Assembly (NCBI GenBank): GCA_031539425.1
Contig: JAVKLI010000078.1
Span: forward strand, 1-31,076
Direction: 5' to 3'
Length of the DNA: 31,076 bases
DNA from: UBA4416 sp031539425
GTDB lineage: Bacteria > Bacteroidota > Bacteroidia > B-17B0 > Aurantibacillaceae
Shown: one piece after another, positions 1 through 8,356 of the stretch
Position numbering within the stretch: position 1 is the stretch's first letter
Layout of the letters: the number at the start of each line of letters is the position of its first letter
Translations under genes and position numbers: made by a program
Notes under the pieces: generated by a model
Told to the model about the DNA's origin: nothing
The model's database searches: none
Seen by the model: the letters and a program-made list of their open reading frames with translations, nothing else

Positions 1-171
1 AAATTCTCTACGTTCAGATCCTTCTCGGGGTTTGTATTCTCTTTTCGGTCTGTCAAATGAACTACCTTCCTCACGAGGCTTAAATTCTCTACGTTCAGAT
101 CCTTCTCGGGGTTTGTATTCTCTTTTCGGTCTGTCAAATGAGCCACTTTCACGAGGCTTAAATTCTCTACG
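1..171. repeat. 81-bp in-frame tandem repeat
   Basis: Copy one is 1-81, copy two is 82-159 (78 bp), and a third partial copy starts at 160. The first 60 bases of copies one and two are identical. They differ only in the last third, where one codon is lost (REEGSS versus RESGS on the minus-strand protein). The repeat adds 26-27 residues per unit to the disordered N-terminus of the minus-strand protein. Confidence 0.95.
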
Positions 172-213
172 TTTTTTATTGGTATTTGACCCCCTATCGT
201 TTGATTTTTTCAT
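1..213 (-). CDS. N-terminus of a probable RluB-family 23S rRNA pseudouridine synthase (partial)
   Basis: An ATG at 213 opens a minus-strand frame that runs off the window edge after 71 codons with no stop. The peptide is highly charged low-complexity sequence built from blocks such as RREFKPRE, SFDRPKREYKPREGSE and RREF. Bacteroidota RluB-type pseudouridine synthases typically carry an Arg/Lys/Glu-rich disordered N-terminal extension like this before the S4 and catalytic domains, which is the basis for the name. The catalytic part lies outside the window, so the assignment rests on composition alone. Other basic RNA-binding proteins with such extensions remain possible. Translation in this direction is favoured because the repeat lengths (81 and 78 bp) are multiples of three and keep the frame. 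Confidence 0.6.
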   Translation of the reverse strand, partial: MKKSNDRGSNTNKKRREFKPRESGSFDRPKREYKPREGSERREFKPREEGSSFDRPKREYKPREGSERREF

Positions 214-687
214 TTTTTCTTGTTTTTATTATTAACATTTGTTGCTAAAAAACGTTTACTTCTTGTTAATTACTTTTATAATGTTTTTATTTAGTTGATT
301 TTAATTTGATGCTTAATCTTATTTTGTAAATAATAAAATTAATTTATTAATTTTTCTGATTACCAATACCAGTTTCTAGATTTTTTATTGATTACTATTT
401 TTTACACATTTTATACTTTCATATAAAAAAATTAAATTGTTTATAACGTGCTAATGTATTGATAAAAAACCATTTATTGTATAACTTTTTGTTTATTACT
501 TGTTAATTATTTTATAAGTTTTGTTTTTCAAAAATTTTAACCATAAACATATCAACAGAATTAACGCCTTATAATAATATACTATATTTATTTTTTTAAA
601 TTTATATATTATAATAGTTCTTAATTGATTTTTCTTGAGTTTGTTTTTAATTCTTTATTTTTGTTTTTTATAAAAATTTAATTTTCC
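214..687. other. Very AT-rich divergent intergenic region
   Basis: This is 474 bp between the minus-strand pseudouridine synthase and hemE, dominated by A/T runs and TTAAT-type words. No open frame of note, tRNA or strong hairpin is visible. It must hold the promoters for both divergent genes, but I find no clean match to the Bacteroidota -33 TTTG / -7 TAnnTTTG consensus with correct spacing. No cluster of DnaA boxes is seen. Confidence 0.7.
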
Positions 688-1728
688 TTGAAAAATACTT
701 TACTTTTAGATGTTTTTAATCATAAACCTGTTTCACGCGTACCTGTTTGGTTAATGCGCCAAGCTGGTAGAATATTAACGCAATATAAACAAACTAGAAG
801 TAAAGCAACTAATTTTGTAGAATTTGTTAAATCCCCCAATTTAGCTGCTGAGGTAACAGTGCAACCTGTTGATATTTTAAATATTGATGCAGCTATTATT
901 TTTTCTGATATTCTTGTTATAGCAGAAGCTATGGGTTTACCTTATCAAATTATTGAAGAAAAAGGACCCATTTTTCAAAATAAAATTCGAAGTGAACATG
1001 ATTTAAATAAATTACATATTGCTCAAACAGAAGACTATTCTTACTTATTAGAAGCTATAAAAATTACAAAAAATAATCTTAATAATCGAGTACCTTTAAT
1101 TGGTTTTGCAGCTGCACCATGGACAATTATGGCTTATATTGTAGAAGGAAGTGGTAGTAAAACTTTTAGTCAAGCAAAAAAAATACTATATCAAAATTCA
1201 AATTTAGCCTATCAAATTTTACAAAAAATTACAGATAGTACAATTAATTATTTAAATGATCAAATAACTGCAGGTGTTGATGTTATTCAAATTTTTGATA
1301 GTTGGGCTGGAGTTTTAAATTATGATTTATATAAAAATTTTTCTTATCCATACATTCAACAAATTTTAAAAGCTTTAAATAACAAAGTGCCAACTATTGT
1401 ATTTGCGAAAGATGCTCATTTTTTTGTTAAAGATTTTAATATGTTTACATCAAACGCTGTAGGTTTAGATTGGACGTTAACAGATAAAAATATATTTAAT
1501 CAAGTAACTAATAAAATATTTCAAGGAAATGCAGACCCTTGTTTATTATACGCATCTGAAAAAACTATAAAACTTGAGGTTAATAAAATGCTTCAATTTT
1601 TTGGATACAAAAATTATATAGCAAATTTAGGTCATGGTTTGTATCCAGATTTAGATGTAGAAAAAGTAAAATTTTTTATAAATGAGGTTAAAGAAAATTC
1701 TATAACTTATTTTAAATCAAATAATTAA
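688..1728 (+). CDS. hemE: Uroporphyrinogen decarboxylase
   Basis: HemE decarboxylates the four acetate side chains of uroporphyrinogen III to give coproporphyrinogen III in cytoplasmic haem biosynthesis. The 346-residue length is normal. Visible signatures are PVWLMRQAGR (about residues 19-28, substrate-binding arginines), the catalytic-type Asp in IFSDILV, GFAAAPWT (about 138), the Tyr in AYIVEG, IFDSWAG (about 202) and the His in LGHGLYPD near the C-terminus. The start is a TTG. It aligns with where family members begin, and no ATG lies nearby upstream. The usual RQAGRYLPE segment reads RQAGRILTQ here, a mild divergence. The stop overlaps the mnmG start as TAATG, so the two genes are translationally coupled. 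Confidence 0.96.
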   Translation: MKNTLLLDVFNHKPVSRVPVWLMRQAGRILTQYKQTRSKATNFVEFVKSPNLAAEVTVQPVDILNIDAAIIFSDILVIAEAMGLPYQIIEEKGPIFQNKIRSEHDLNKLHIAQTEDYSYLLEAIKITKNNLNNRVPLIGFAAAPWTIMAYIVEGSGSKTFSQAKKILYQNSNLAYQILQKITDSTINYLNDQITAGVDVIQIFDSWAGVLNYDLYKNFSYPYIQQILKALNNKVPTIVFAKDAHFFVKDFNMFTSNAVGLDWTLTDKNIFNQVTNKIFQGNADPCLLYASEKTIKLEVNKMLQFFGYKNYIANLGHGLYPDLDVEKVKFFINEVKENSITYFKSNN

Positions 1729-3623
1729 TGTTAAATAATTATGATATTATAGTTGTAGGTGCCGGTCATGCTGGTTGCGAAGCTGCAATGGCTGCTGCTA
1801 ATTTAGGATCTAAAGTATTACTTTTAACCATGAATATGCAAACTATAGCACAAATGAGTTGTAATCCAGCTATGGGTGGAATTGCAAAAGGTCAAATAGT
1901 AAGAGAAATAGATGCTTTAGGAGGTTATTCAGGAATTATTTCAGATCAATCGGCTATACAATTTAGAATGCTTAATTTATCTAAAGGCCCTGCTATGTGG
2001 AGCCCTCGAACTCAAAATGATAGAATGTTATTTGCTAATTTATGGAGGCAAACTATTGAAAATCAATATAATATACATATTTGGCAAGATACTTGCGAAG
2101 ATTTATTATTATCAAAAGATAATAAAATCATTTTAGGTGTTAAAACAAAACTTGGAGTTGAATTTTATTCAAAATCAGTTATACTTACTAATGGTACTTT
2201 TTTAAATGGTTTAATTCATGTGGGTACTCAGCAATTATCAGGTGGAAGAAGCGGTGAAAGTGCAGCTTTTAATTTATCCGACAAATTAAAAAATATAGGT
2301 TTTGAAATTGGAAGAATGAAAACCGGAACACCCCCACGTATTGATGGTAGATCAATTAACTATAAAATCTTAGAAACCCAAAATGGTGATGAAAAACCAA
2401 TGCAATTTTCATATTTAAAAAACACATCACCATTTGTTAATGAGGATAGCTCTAAAAATATAAAACAATTACCCTGCCATATAACCTATACAAATTATGA
2501 AGTACATCAAATATTAGAAAAAGGTTTTAATGAATCACCACTATTAACAGGTAAAATTACAGGTGTAGGTCCGCGTTATTGCCCAAGTATTGAAGATAAA
2601 ATTATACGCTTTTCAGAGCGCGACAGACACCAATTATTTACTGAACCCGAAGGTTGGAATACTTATGAAGTTTACTTAAATGGTTTTTCAACATCATTAC
2701 CTATTACAACCCAACAAAAAGCCTTAAGTAAAATACCTGGTTTTGAAAATGCTATTATGTTTAGACCGGGTTATGCAATTGAATATGACTATTTTCCACC
2801 TACACAATTAAAATTAACTTTAGAAACACAATTAATTTCCAATCTCTTTTTTGCAGGGCAAATAAATGGCACCACAGGTTACGAAGAGGCAGCCTGCCAA
2901 GGTTTAATGGCAGGTATAAATGCCCATAATTTAATTAATCAAAAAACACCATTTATTTTAAAACGAAATGAAGCCTATATAGGAGTACTAATTGATGATT
3001 TGGTAAATAAAGGTACTGATGAACCGTATAGAATGTTTACATCTAAATCTGAATTTAGATTATTACTTAGACAAGATAATGCAGACATACGACTTACTAA
3101 ACTATCTCATGATTTAGGATTAGCATCTAAAGAGCGTTTAGATACAGTAACTTCTAAAATTCAAAATACAGAAAAAATAATAGAGTTGTTTAAAAATACT
3201 TCAATTGATCCCGTAGAAATTAATGATTTTTTAAATCAAGAAAACTCCGCACCCCTTACACAAAGGGTAAAATTATTTACTATTTTATCGCGGCCAAATA
3301 TTACTATACCTAATTTAGTGTCGAATATAAATAGTGTGCAAAAACTTTTATCTGCTTTTGATGCAGATTCTTTACATCAAGCCGAAGTATTAATGAAGTA
3401 TTCTGGGTATTTTACCAAAGAAATAGAAATGGCTAATAAGCAAAACAAGTTAGATAATTATATAATTAATGCTGAGTTTGATTTTACAGCTTTAAAAAAC
3501 ATATCATTAGAAGCAAAAGAAAAGTTTATCAAACATAAACCACAAACTATTGGACAAGCAAGTAAAATTTCAGGCGTTACACCTGCCGACATTTCCGTTT
3601 TGTTAGTTCATTTAGGTAAATAG
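1728..3623 (+). CDS. mnmG: tRNA uridine-5-carboxymethylaminomethylation enzyme MnmG (GidA)
   Basis: With MnmE, MnmG installs the cmnm5 group on wobble U34 of certain tRNAs, using FAD and methylene-THF. At 631 residues it is full length. The N-terminal dinucleotide-binding motif GAGHAGCEAA is at residues 11-20. Both family signatures are present: GPRYCPSIEDK (about residue 280) and GQINGTTGYEEAACQG (about 376). The C-terminal helical domain that contacts MnmE follows, ending in SGVTPADISVLLVHL. The ATG overlaps the hemE stop by one base. A parS-like palindrome begins inside the stop codon. mnmG is classically near oriC and par loci in many bacteria, but no rsmG, parA or parB is next to it here. 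Confidence 0.97.
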   Translation: MLNNYDIIVVGAGHAGCEAAMAAANLGSKVLLLTMNMQTIAQMSCNPAMGGIAKGQIVREIDALGGYSGIISDQSAIQFRMLNLSKGPAMWSPRTQNDRMLFANLWRQTIENQYNIHIWQDTCEDLLLSKDNKIILGVKTKLGVEFYSKSVILTNGTFLNGLIHVGTQQLSGGRSGESAAFNLSDKLKNIGFEIGRMKTGTPPRIDGRSINYKILETQNGDEKPMQFSYLKNTSPFVNEDSSKNIKQLPCHITYTNYEVHQILEKGFNESPLLTGKITGVGPRYCPSIEDKIIRFSERDRHQLFTEPEGWNTYEVYLNGFSTSLPITTQQKALSKIPGFENAIMFRPGYAIEYDYFPPTQLKLTLETQLISNLFFAGQINGTTGYEEAACQGLMAGINAHNLINQKTPFILKRNEAYIGVLIDDLVNKGTDEPYRMFTSKSEFRLLLRQDNADIRLTKLSHDLGLASKERLDTVTSKIQNTEKIIELFKNTSIDPVEINDFLNQENSAPLTQRVKLFTILSRPNITIPNLVSNINSVQKLLSAFDADSLHQAEVLMKYSGYFTKEIEMANKQNKLDNYIINAEFDFTALKNISLEAKEKFIKHKPQTIGQASKISGVTPADISVLLVHLGK

Positions 3624-3637
3624 TTTCACGCGAAACA
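3622..3637. promoter_or_regulatory. Candidate parS (ParB-binding) site
   Basis: The 16-mer AGTTTCACGCGAAACA matches the widely conserved parS consensus TGTTTCACGTGAAACA at 14 of 16 positions and keeps the GTTTC/GAAAC inverted arms. It overlaps the mnmG stop codon and precedes the methyltransferase start. It could instead be a chance palindrome or a weak hairpin. I found no second full site in the window, only half sites inside hemE and rpe codons. Confidence 0.4.
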
Positions 3638-3651
3638 AGGTAATAAATAAT

Positions 3652-4527
3652 ATGGAAACGTTAAATAATTGTCCGGCATGTAGTCAATCCCAATTTGAAC
3701 CCTTTCTTGTTTGTAAGGATTTTTTAATAAACAAAAAAGATTTTCAAATTGCGCAGTGTAGCCATTGTAATTTTAAATTTACAAACCCTCGCCCAACCTT
3801 AAATGAAATTTCCAAACATTACGAGTCTGTTAACTATATTTCTCATTCAAAATCTGTAAGCTTAATAGGTTTAATTTATGAATTTGCAAAACAAATTGCG
3901 ATTAAAAACAAAATAAAGCTTGTAAAAAAATATGTTTCATGTGGAACAATTATAGATTTTGGTTGCGGTGTTGGTGATTTTTTAAAACAATGTAAAAATA
4001 AAGGTTGGAAAACTATAGGCGTTGAACCAAACGATAACGCTAGACGGTTTGGAAACCAAAGCCAGTTAAATGTATTTGATGATTTTAATAAAGTTAACAC
4101 CCCGGAAAATTCTGTAAATGCAATAACGCTTTGGCATGCTCTAGAGCATGTACATCAATTAGACGAAGTGTTAAATTGGTTTAAAAAAGTATTAAATAAA
4201 AACGGCGCTTTATTAATAGCTGTACCTAATTATAAATCATACGACGCGGCGTATTTTAAACAATATTGGGCAGCGTATGATTTGCCAAGACATTTATACC
4301 ACTTTGATATAAGTACTATTAAGTTATTATTAAATAAATATGGCTTTACGTTAGAAAAAACAATACCCATGAAGTTTGATAGTTTTTATGTGAGTTTATT
4401 AAGCAATAAGTATAAATTTAATAAAAGCAAGTTTTTAAATTCTTTTTTAGTAGGTTTAAAGTCTAATATTAAAGCAAAACGTACAACTAATTATTCAAGT
4501 GTAATTTATGTTTTTAAGCCAAGTTAA
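3652..4527 (+). CDS. Class I SAM-dependent methyltransferase with N-terminal zinc ribbon
   Basis: The first 40 residues hold two CxxC pairs (C7/C10 and C36/C39), a putative zinc-binding ribbon seen in a group of bacterial methyltransferases. A Rossmann-fold methyltransferase follows, with the SAM-binding motif IIDFGCGVGDF (about residue 101), an acidic residue ending strand 2 (IGVEPN) and ALEHVHQLD (about 163). The C-terminal part with PRHLYHFD and LLNKYGF is typical of the Methyltransf_11/23-like families. The substrate is unknown; relatives act on sugars, lipids or small molecules. It lies 28 bp after mnmG, probably in the same transcript, and overlaps the next gene by 20 bp. Confidence 0.85.
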   Translation: METLNNCPACSQSQFEPFLVCKDFLINKKDFQIAQCSHCNFKFTNPRPTLNEISKHYESVNYISHSKSVSLIGLIYEFAKQIAIKNKIKLVKKYVSCGTIIDFGCGVGDFLKQCKNKGWKTIGVEPNDNARRFGNQSQLNVFDDFNKVNTPENSVNAITLWHALEHVHQLDEVLNWFKKVLNKNGALLIAVPNYKSYDAAYFKQYWAAYDLPRHLYHFDISTIKLLLNKYGFTLEKTIPMKFDSFYVSLLSNKYKFNKSKFLNSFLVGLKSNIKAKRTTNYSSVIYVFKPS

Positions 4528-4999
4528 TAAATTAAAATTATTAGGTAGTGTTTTTTGTGTTGTCATTGTTTTAAGTTTTAGCACTTTTTTTATTTTTTCT
4601 TGTTCAAATAACACAACGGCTTCAAGTAATAATAACACTATTCCTTTAGTACAAGTAAATATATCTGTTTTTATAAACGACCCATTTTATTTTAAATTAA
4701 AATCTATTGGCGGGTGGATGTACATTCCAGGAGGGGTAAATGGAATTATTGTTTATAGATTAACGCAAGACGGCTCTTCCAATTTTATAGCCCTTGAAAG
4801 AACGTCTACTTATTTGCAAAACAACCCTAAAGCAAAGGCTTTTGTTCAAAATGATAATTATACCTTATTAGATTCTATAAGCCAATCTAAATGGCAAATA
4901 ATTGATGGCGCGGTTATTAAAGGTCCAGCTACATTCCCATTAAAGCAATATAGAGCCATATTTAATCCATCAACAGAAGAGCTAAAAATTACAAATTAA
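4508..4999 (+). CDS. Rieske-fold-like lipoprotein lacking iron-sulfur ligands
   Basis: The 163-residue product starts inside the end of the methyltransferase gene. A lysine-containing n-region and hydrophobic core lead to the lipobox FIFSC (C32), so it is probably a membrane lipoprotein facing the periplasm. The rest resembles Bacteroidota Rieske-type lipoproteins: SIGGWMYIPGG, GIIVYRL, FIALERT, then DGAVIKGPATFPLKQYRA (from about residue 132), which matches the end of a Rieske domain. The cluster-binding Cys-x-His and Cys-xx-His pairs are absent. The mature part has no cysteine other than the lipid anchor and no histidine, so a canonical [2Fe-2S] cluster cannot form. The role is unknown, perhaps structural or binding. 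The fold assignment is inferred from motif recall. Confidence 0.7.
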   Translation: MFLSQVNKLKLLGSVFCVVIVLSFSTFFIFSCSNNTTASSNNNTIPLVQVNISVFINDPFYFKLKSIGGWMYIPGGVNGIIVYRLTQDGSSNFIALERTSTYLQNNPKAKAFVQNDNYTLLDSISQSKWQIIDGAVIKGPATFPLKQYRAIFNPSTEELKITN

Positions 5000-5062
5000 A
5001 TTTGCATATTTAATTAATTTTTTGTACGCTTGTAGCCCTTTTCAAATCAAAATTTATATACT

Positions 5063-5926
5063 ATGAGGCAGCTTAAAATAACCAAATCTATTACCAACAG
5101 AGAAAGTGCATCATTAGATAAATACTTACAAGAAATTGGTAGGGAAGAACTTATTACGGCAGAAGAAGAGGTTACTTTAGCTAAAAGAATAAAAGATGGC
5201 GATCAAGAAGCGTTAGAAAAATTAACTAAAGCCAATTTAAGATTTGTAGTGTCAGTTTCTAAACAATATCAAAATCAAGGCTTAAGTTTACCAGATTTAA
5301 TTAACGAAGGAAACTTAGGTTTAATTAAAGCAGCCAAACGTTTTGACGAAACCAGAGGTTTTAAATTTATTTCATACGCCGTATGGTGGATTAGACAGTC
5401 AATATTACAAGCATTAGCAGAGCAATCAAGAATTGTTAGATTACCCTTAAACCAAGTAGGCTCATTAAATAAAATTAATAAAGCTTATTCTAAACTTGAA
5501 CAAGAATTTGAAAGAGAACCAAGCGCCCAAGAAATAGCAACCTATTTAGAATTATCAAATGATAAGGTAACAGATACTATGAAAGTTTCTGGAAAACATA
5601 TTAGCATGGACGCACCTTTTGCAAATGGTGACGAAAGTTCATTGTTAGATGTTTTAGTTAATCATGACTCCTTAAAAGCAGATAGCGGATTAATGAATGA
5701 GTCGCTTTCTAAAGAGATAGACCGATCTTTATCTTCATTAACTGAAAGAGAAAGAGATGTAGTAAAATTATTTTTTGGCATAGGCATTAACCATGGCTTA
5801 ACTTTAGAAGAAATTGGAGATAAATTTGATTTAACTCGCGAGCGCGTAAGGCAAATAAAAGAAAAAGCCATTCGTCGTTTACGCCATTCTTCTAGAAGCA
5901 AATTGTTACAACAATATTTGGGTTAA
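5063..5926 (+). CDS. rpoD: Primary RNA polymerase sigma factor (short Bacteroidota RpoD)
   Basis: The 287-residue protein matches the Bacteroidota housekeeping sigma factor, which lacks region 1.1 and recognises TTTG / TAnnTTTG promoters. Region 1.2 begins at SLDKYLQEIG. Region 2 includes ANLRFVVSVSKQYQNQG, the 2.3-2.4 helix DETRGFKFISYAVWWIRQSI (about residues 93-113) and RIVRLPLN. Region 3 covers about 130-205. Region 4 has the helix-turn-helix LEEIGDKFDLTRERVRQIKE (about 245-268). The ATG start matches the family N-terminus MRQLKITKSITNRESASLDKYL. rpe follows after 6 bp, a common Bacteroidota arrangement, and sod follows rpe. Confidence 0.96.
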   Translation: MRQLKITKSITNRESASLDKYLQEIGREELITAEEEVTLAKRIKDGDQEALEKLTKANLRFVVSVSKQYQNQGLSLPDLINEGNLGLIKAAKRFDETRGFKFISYAVWWIRQSILQALAEQSRIVRLPLNQVGSLNKINKAYSKLEQEFEREPSAQEIATYLELSNDKVTDTMKVSGKHISMDAPFANGDESSLLDVLVNHDSLKADSGLMNESLSKEIDRSLSSLTERERDVVKLFFGIGINHGLTLEEIGDKFDLTRERVRQIKEKAIRRLRHSSRSKLLQQYLG

Positions 5927-5932
5927 TAATAC

Positions 5933-6580
5933 ATGGCACATAAAATTGCCCCATCTTTACTGTCTGCTAATTTTGGTAAATTAGATGCTGAAATAGAATG
6001 GTTAAATAAATCTTCGGCTGATTGGTTTCACGTAGATGTAATGGATGGCAATTTTGTACCTAACATTAGTTTTGGATTTCCAGTAATAAAAGCCATCAAA
6101 CAAAAATCACAAAAACCTTTAGATGTGCATTTAATGATTGTGAATCCTGATCAATACATTTCTCAATTTATAGATGTTGGCGCTGAGGTATTAACTGTAC
6201 ATTTAGAAGCTTGCACACATTTACACAGAACAATTTCTGCGATAAAAAAACACAATATTTTAGCAGGTGTAGCAATTAACCCCCACACAAACGTACAACT
6301 ATTAGAAGATATTATAACAGAGGTTGATTTAGTTTGTGTTATGTCTGTAAACCCTGGCTTTGGCGGGCAAAGTTTTATAGAAAAAACATACAATAAAGTA
6401 ACTCAATTAAAAACATTAATTATAGAATCTAAATCTAAAGCCCTTATCGAAATTGATGGTGGCGTAGATTTAAAAAACTATTCAAAACTTTTATCATGTG
6501 GTGCCGACGTGTTAGTGGCAGGAAACACTATATTTGGCAGCACTACACCAACAGAAACTATACAAAAATTAAAACAATAA
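5933..6580 (+). CDS. rpe: Ribulose-phosphate 3-epimerase
   Basis: Rpe interconverts ribulose 5-phosphate and xylulose 5-phosphate in the pentose phosphate pathway. The 215-residue TIM barrel shows the metal-binding and catalytic set: HVDVMDGNFVPN (H33, D35), DVHLMI (about 64), VMSVNPGFGGQSFI (about 138) and EIDGGV with the second catalytic Asp (about 175). The phosphate-binding end is VAGNTIFG. It lies 6 bp after rpoD and 12 bp before sod, so the three are probably one transcript. Confidence 0.97.
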   Translation: MAHKIAPSLLSANFGKLDAEIEWLNKSSADWFHVDVMDGNFVPNISFGFPVIKAIKQKSQKPLDVHLMIVNPDQYISQFIDVGAEVLTVHLEACTHLHRTISAIKKHNILAGVAINPHTNVQLLEDIITEVDLVCVMSVNPGFGGQSFIEKTYNKVTQLKTLIIESKSKALIEIDGGVDLKNYSKLLSCGADVLVAGNTIFGSTTPTETIQKLKQ

Positions 6581-6592
6581 ATTAAAGTCGTT

Positions 6593-7198
6593 ATGCAATT
6601 CGAATTACCTCAATTAACTTACCAATATAATCATTTAGAGCCTTTAATAGATGCTAAAACAATGGAAATTCACCATTCAAAGCATCACCAAGCCTATGTA
6701 AATAATTTAAACGCAGCCTTAAAAGACTCCAATAACACAAGCACTATAGAGGAGATTTGCAAAAACATATCTAAATATCCAATGGCTGTAAGAAACAATG
6801 GTGGCGGCCACTTTAACCATACTTTGTTTTGGCAAATTATGGATAAGCCAAGTAATACAACCCCTTCAGAAGAACTATTAAATGCTATTAATAAAGATTT
6901 AGGAGGCATGGAACAATTTAAAACAGATTTTATACAAGCTGCTACCACACGCTTTGGATCTGGCTGGGCCTGGTTATGCGTTAAAGCAGACGGTACATTA
7001 TGTGTTTGCTCTACACCCAACCAAGATAACCCCTTAATGGACATTGCAGATTGTAAAGCTACCCCAATATTATGTTTAGATGTGTGGGAACACGCCTATT
7101 ATTTAAACTATCAAAATAGAAGACCAGATTATATAACCGCATTTTTTAATGTTATAAATTGGAACAAAGTTTCTGAGCTTTACACTAAAGCAAAATAA
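6593..7198 (+). CDS. sod: Fe/Mn superoxide dismutase
   Basis: This cytoplasmic enzyme dismutates superoxide to H2O2 and O2. At 201 residues it has normal length. The metal ligands are visible: H27 in MEIHHSKHHQAYV, the His of GGGHFNHTLFW (about residue 79), and Asp and His in DVWEHAYYLNYQNRRPDY (about 162-166). The GSGWAWL segment is also typical. Sequence alone does not decide between iron and manganese; many Bacteroidota enzymes are cambialistic. It closes the rpoD-rpe-sod run. After its stop, the sequence changes to accessory content. Confidence 0.95.
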   Translation: MQFELPQLTYQYNHLEPLIDAKTMEIHHSKHHQAYVNNLNAALKDSNNTSTIEEICKNISKYPMAVRNNGGGHFNHTLFWQIMDKPSNTTPSEELLNAINKDLGGMEQFKTDFIQAATTRFGSGWAWLCVKADGTLCVCSTPNQDNPLMDIADCKATPILCLDVWEHAYYLNYQNRRPDYITAFFNVINWNKVSELYTKAK

Positions 7199-7317
7199 AT
7201 TGCATGAGACTTAACTCTTACGAGCTCTCAGAATATAATTAGTTTATTATATGATATTAGCCTTGTCTGTTTTTTTTCCTCTTTAAAATGAAAGTTACCG
7301 AAAAAATAAAATAAAGA

Positions 7318-8130
7318 ATGGAGAAAGTTACAGCTGACGGAATTGCTGATAAATTAGCAAAGGAAGTTTTAGAAAATCAAAAACCTAAACGAATTAAAGT
7401 AAGAACTTTACTTGGTCATTTTTCATATGAAAAACGAACAGAAGAAAATGCAACAAGAATAACTCAACTCTTAGCTGACAGAAACATTTTGCTAAATCCA
7501 AGTATAATGAAACTTGTAGAATCGTGACAATTAAAACTTGATGACAGAGTTTACCTTTCCGAAAACAAAGAAGATAATAGAATAACAGAAACTGAAATAG
7601 AGTCAACTGAAATTTATGATTACAATTCAGACATTTGGTTTGACAATATTTTAAATAAACATTTTAGAACAGAGAAAGAAGTAGAGAATAAATTTATTTT
7701 ACCTTTATTAAGCAGACTTAACTATAACGATGACGACAGATTTGATGGAATGACAATTAATGTTGCAAATGGTTCAAGGTCGACAGTTTTAGAAGTTGAT
7801 TTTGCATTGTCAAATTCTGAAAATGAAAATTTAGAAGGACAAATTTTATTATTAGTGGAGGCTAAAAAAGAAGACAGACTTTATAAACAAGTCGAGTTAG
7901 ACAAGGCTCAAAAACAAGTGAAAAGCTATGCAATTTGGTTGAGTTGTAGATTTGGACTAGTAACTGATAGCAAGACAATACAAATAATAGACTTGTTTCC
8001 TAGAATTAATGAAATGAAAGTAATTTTTGAATGCAAGCGTGAAGAATTAAAAGAAAATTTTGGTATTATTTATAACCTAATTAGTAAAAAATCTTTGACA
8101 AAATATTACGAAAAAATAAATGAAAACTAA
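7318..8130 (+). pseudogene. HsdR_N-type restriction nuclease-like gene interrupted by one in-frame TGA
   Basis: A single reading frame of 271 codons is broken only by TGA at 7525-7527. The upstream part is 69 residues (from ATG 7318), and the downstream part continues in the same frame to TAA at 8128-8130. The C-terminal half resembles the type I restriction HsdR N-terminal nuclease domain: an Asp in LEVDFAL, the E-x-K motif in LLVEAKKE, and QVKSYAIWLSCRFGLVTD like the QxxxY motif of type I R subunits. Without a helicase domain it is a stand-alone nuclease-like protein. Tryptophans elsewhere use TGG and TGA ends other genes (for example at 12126), so TGA is a stop in this organism. A TGG to TGA mutation is the simplest cause. 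An internal ATG at 7750 could restart the nuclease part. Confidence 0.75.
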
Positions 8131-8145
8131 TAATAAACAACGAAC

Positions 8146-8356
8146 GCACAACACGGGTTTGGCAAAATGGGGGCAGAAGTGCTTCTATGACACTTTTGTG
8201 TTGAACCGGAATTTTGTTTTTCAAATTCATTACAAAACCTATTGTAAAGAAATAAAATAAATTTGTTTATTATATGTTTGCTTATTATGTTTACACAAAC
8301 AATTATATCAAGTAAACAATTTTAATATGTGGACAACAGAAGTAACTCGCAAAACG
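8146..8356. repeat. Direct repeat copy A (upstream of SRPBCC gene)
   Basis: This roughly 211-bp sequence recurs at 9201-9414 with only scattered substitutions. It begins shortly after the broken nuclease gene, contains the whole leader of the SRPBCC gene, and extends about 30 bp into that gene past its ATG (8327). It holds a GTTTAC/GTAAAC inverted repeat (8289-8294 and 8312-8317) and a TATGTTTG word (8273-8280) matching the Bacteroidota -7 element, though no well-spaced -33 element is evident. Confidence 0.93.

Noticed and set aside
32..235. Plus-strand open frame of 67 codons over the repeats
   Set aside because: It is the mirror of the charged minus-strand protein; its SRGLNSLRSD-type repeats are an antisense artefact.
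214..687. Replication origin in the AT-rich gap near mnmG
   Set aside because: No cluster of TTATCCACA-type DnaA boxes; only one poor match (TTTTACACA near 400). AT-richness alone is typical of intergenic DNA here.
729..745. Second parS site inside hemE
   Set aside because: Only the left half (GTTTCACGCG) matches; these codons encode the conserved VSRVPVW start of HemE.
7199..7317. Further copy of the 212-bp repeat before the nuclease gene
   Set aside because: Only short AT-rich words such as TTTATTATATG are shared; the distinctive GGGTTTGG and CTTCTATGACAC blocks are missing.
7525..7527. TGA read as tryptophan (alternative genetic code)
   Set aside because: TGG is used for Trp throughout and TGA terminates the class III aminotransferase gene at 12124-12126.
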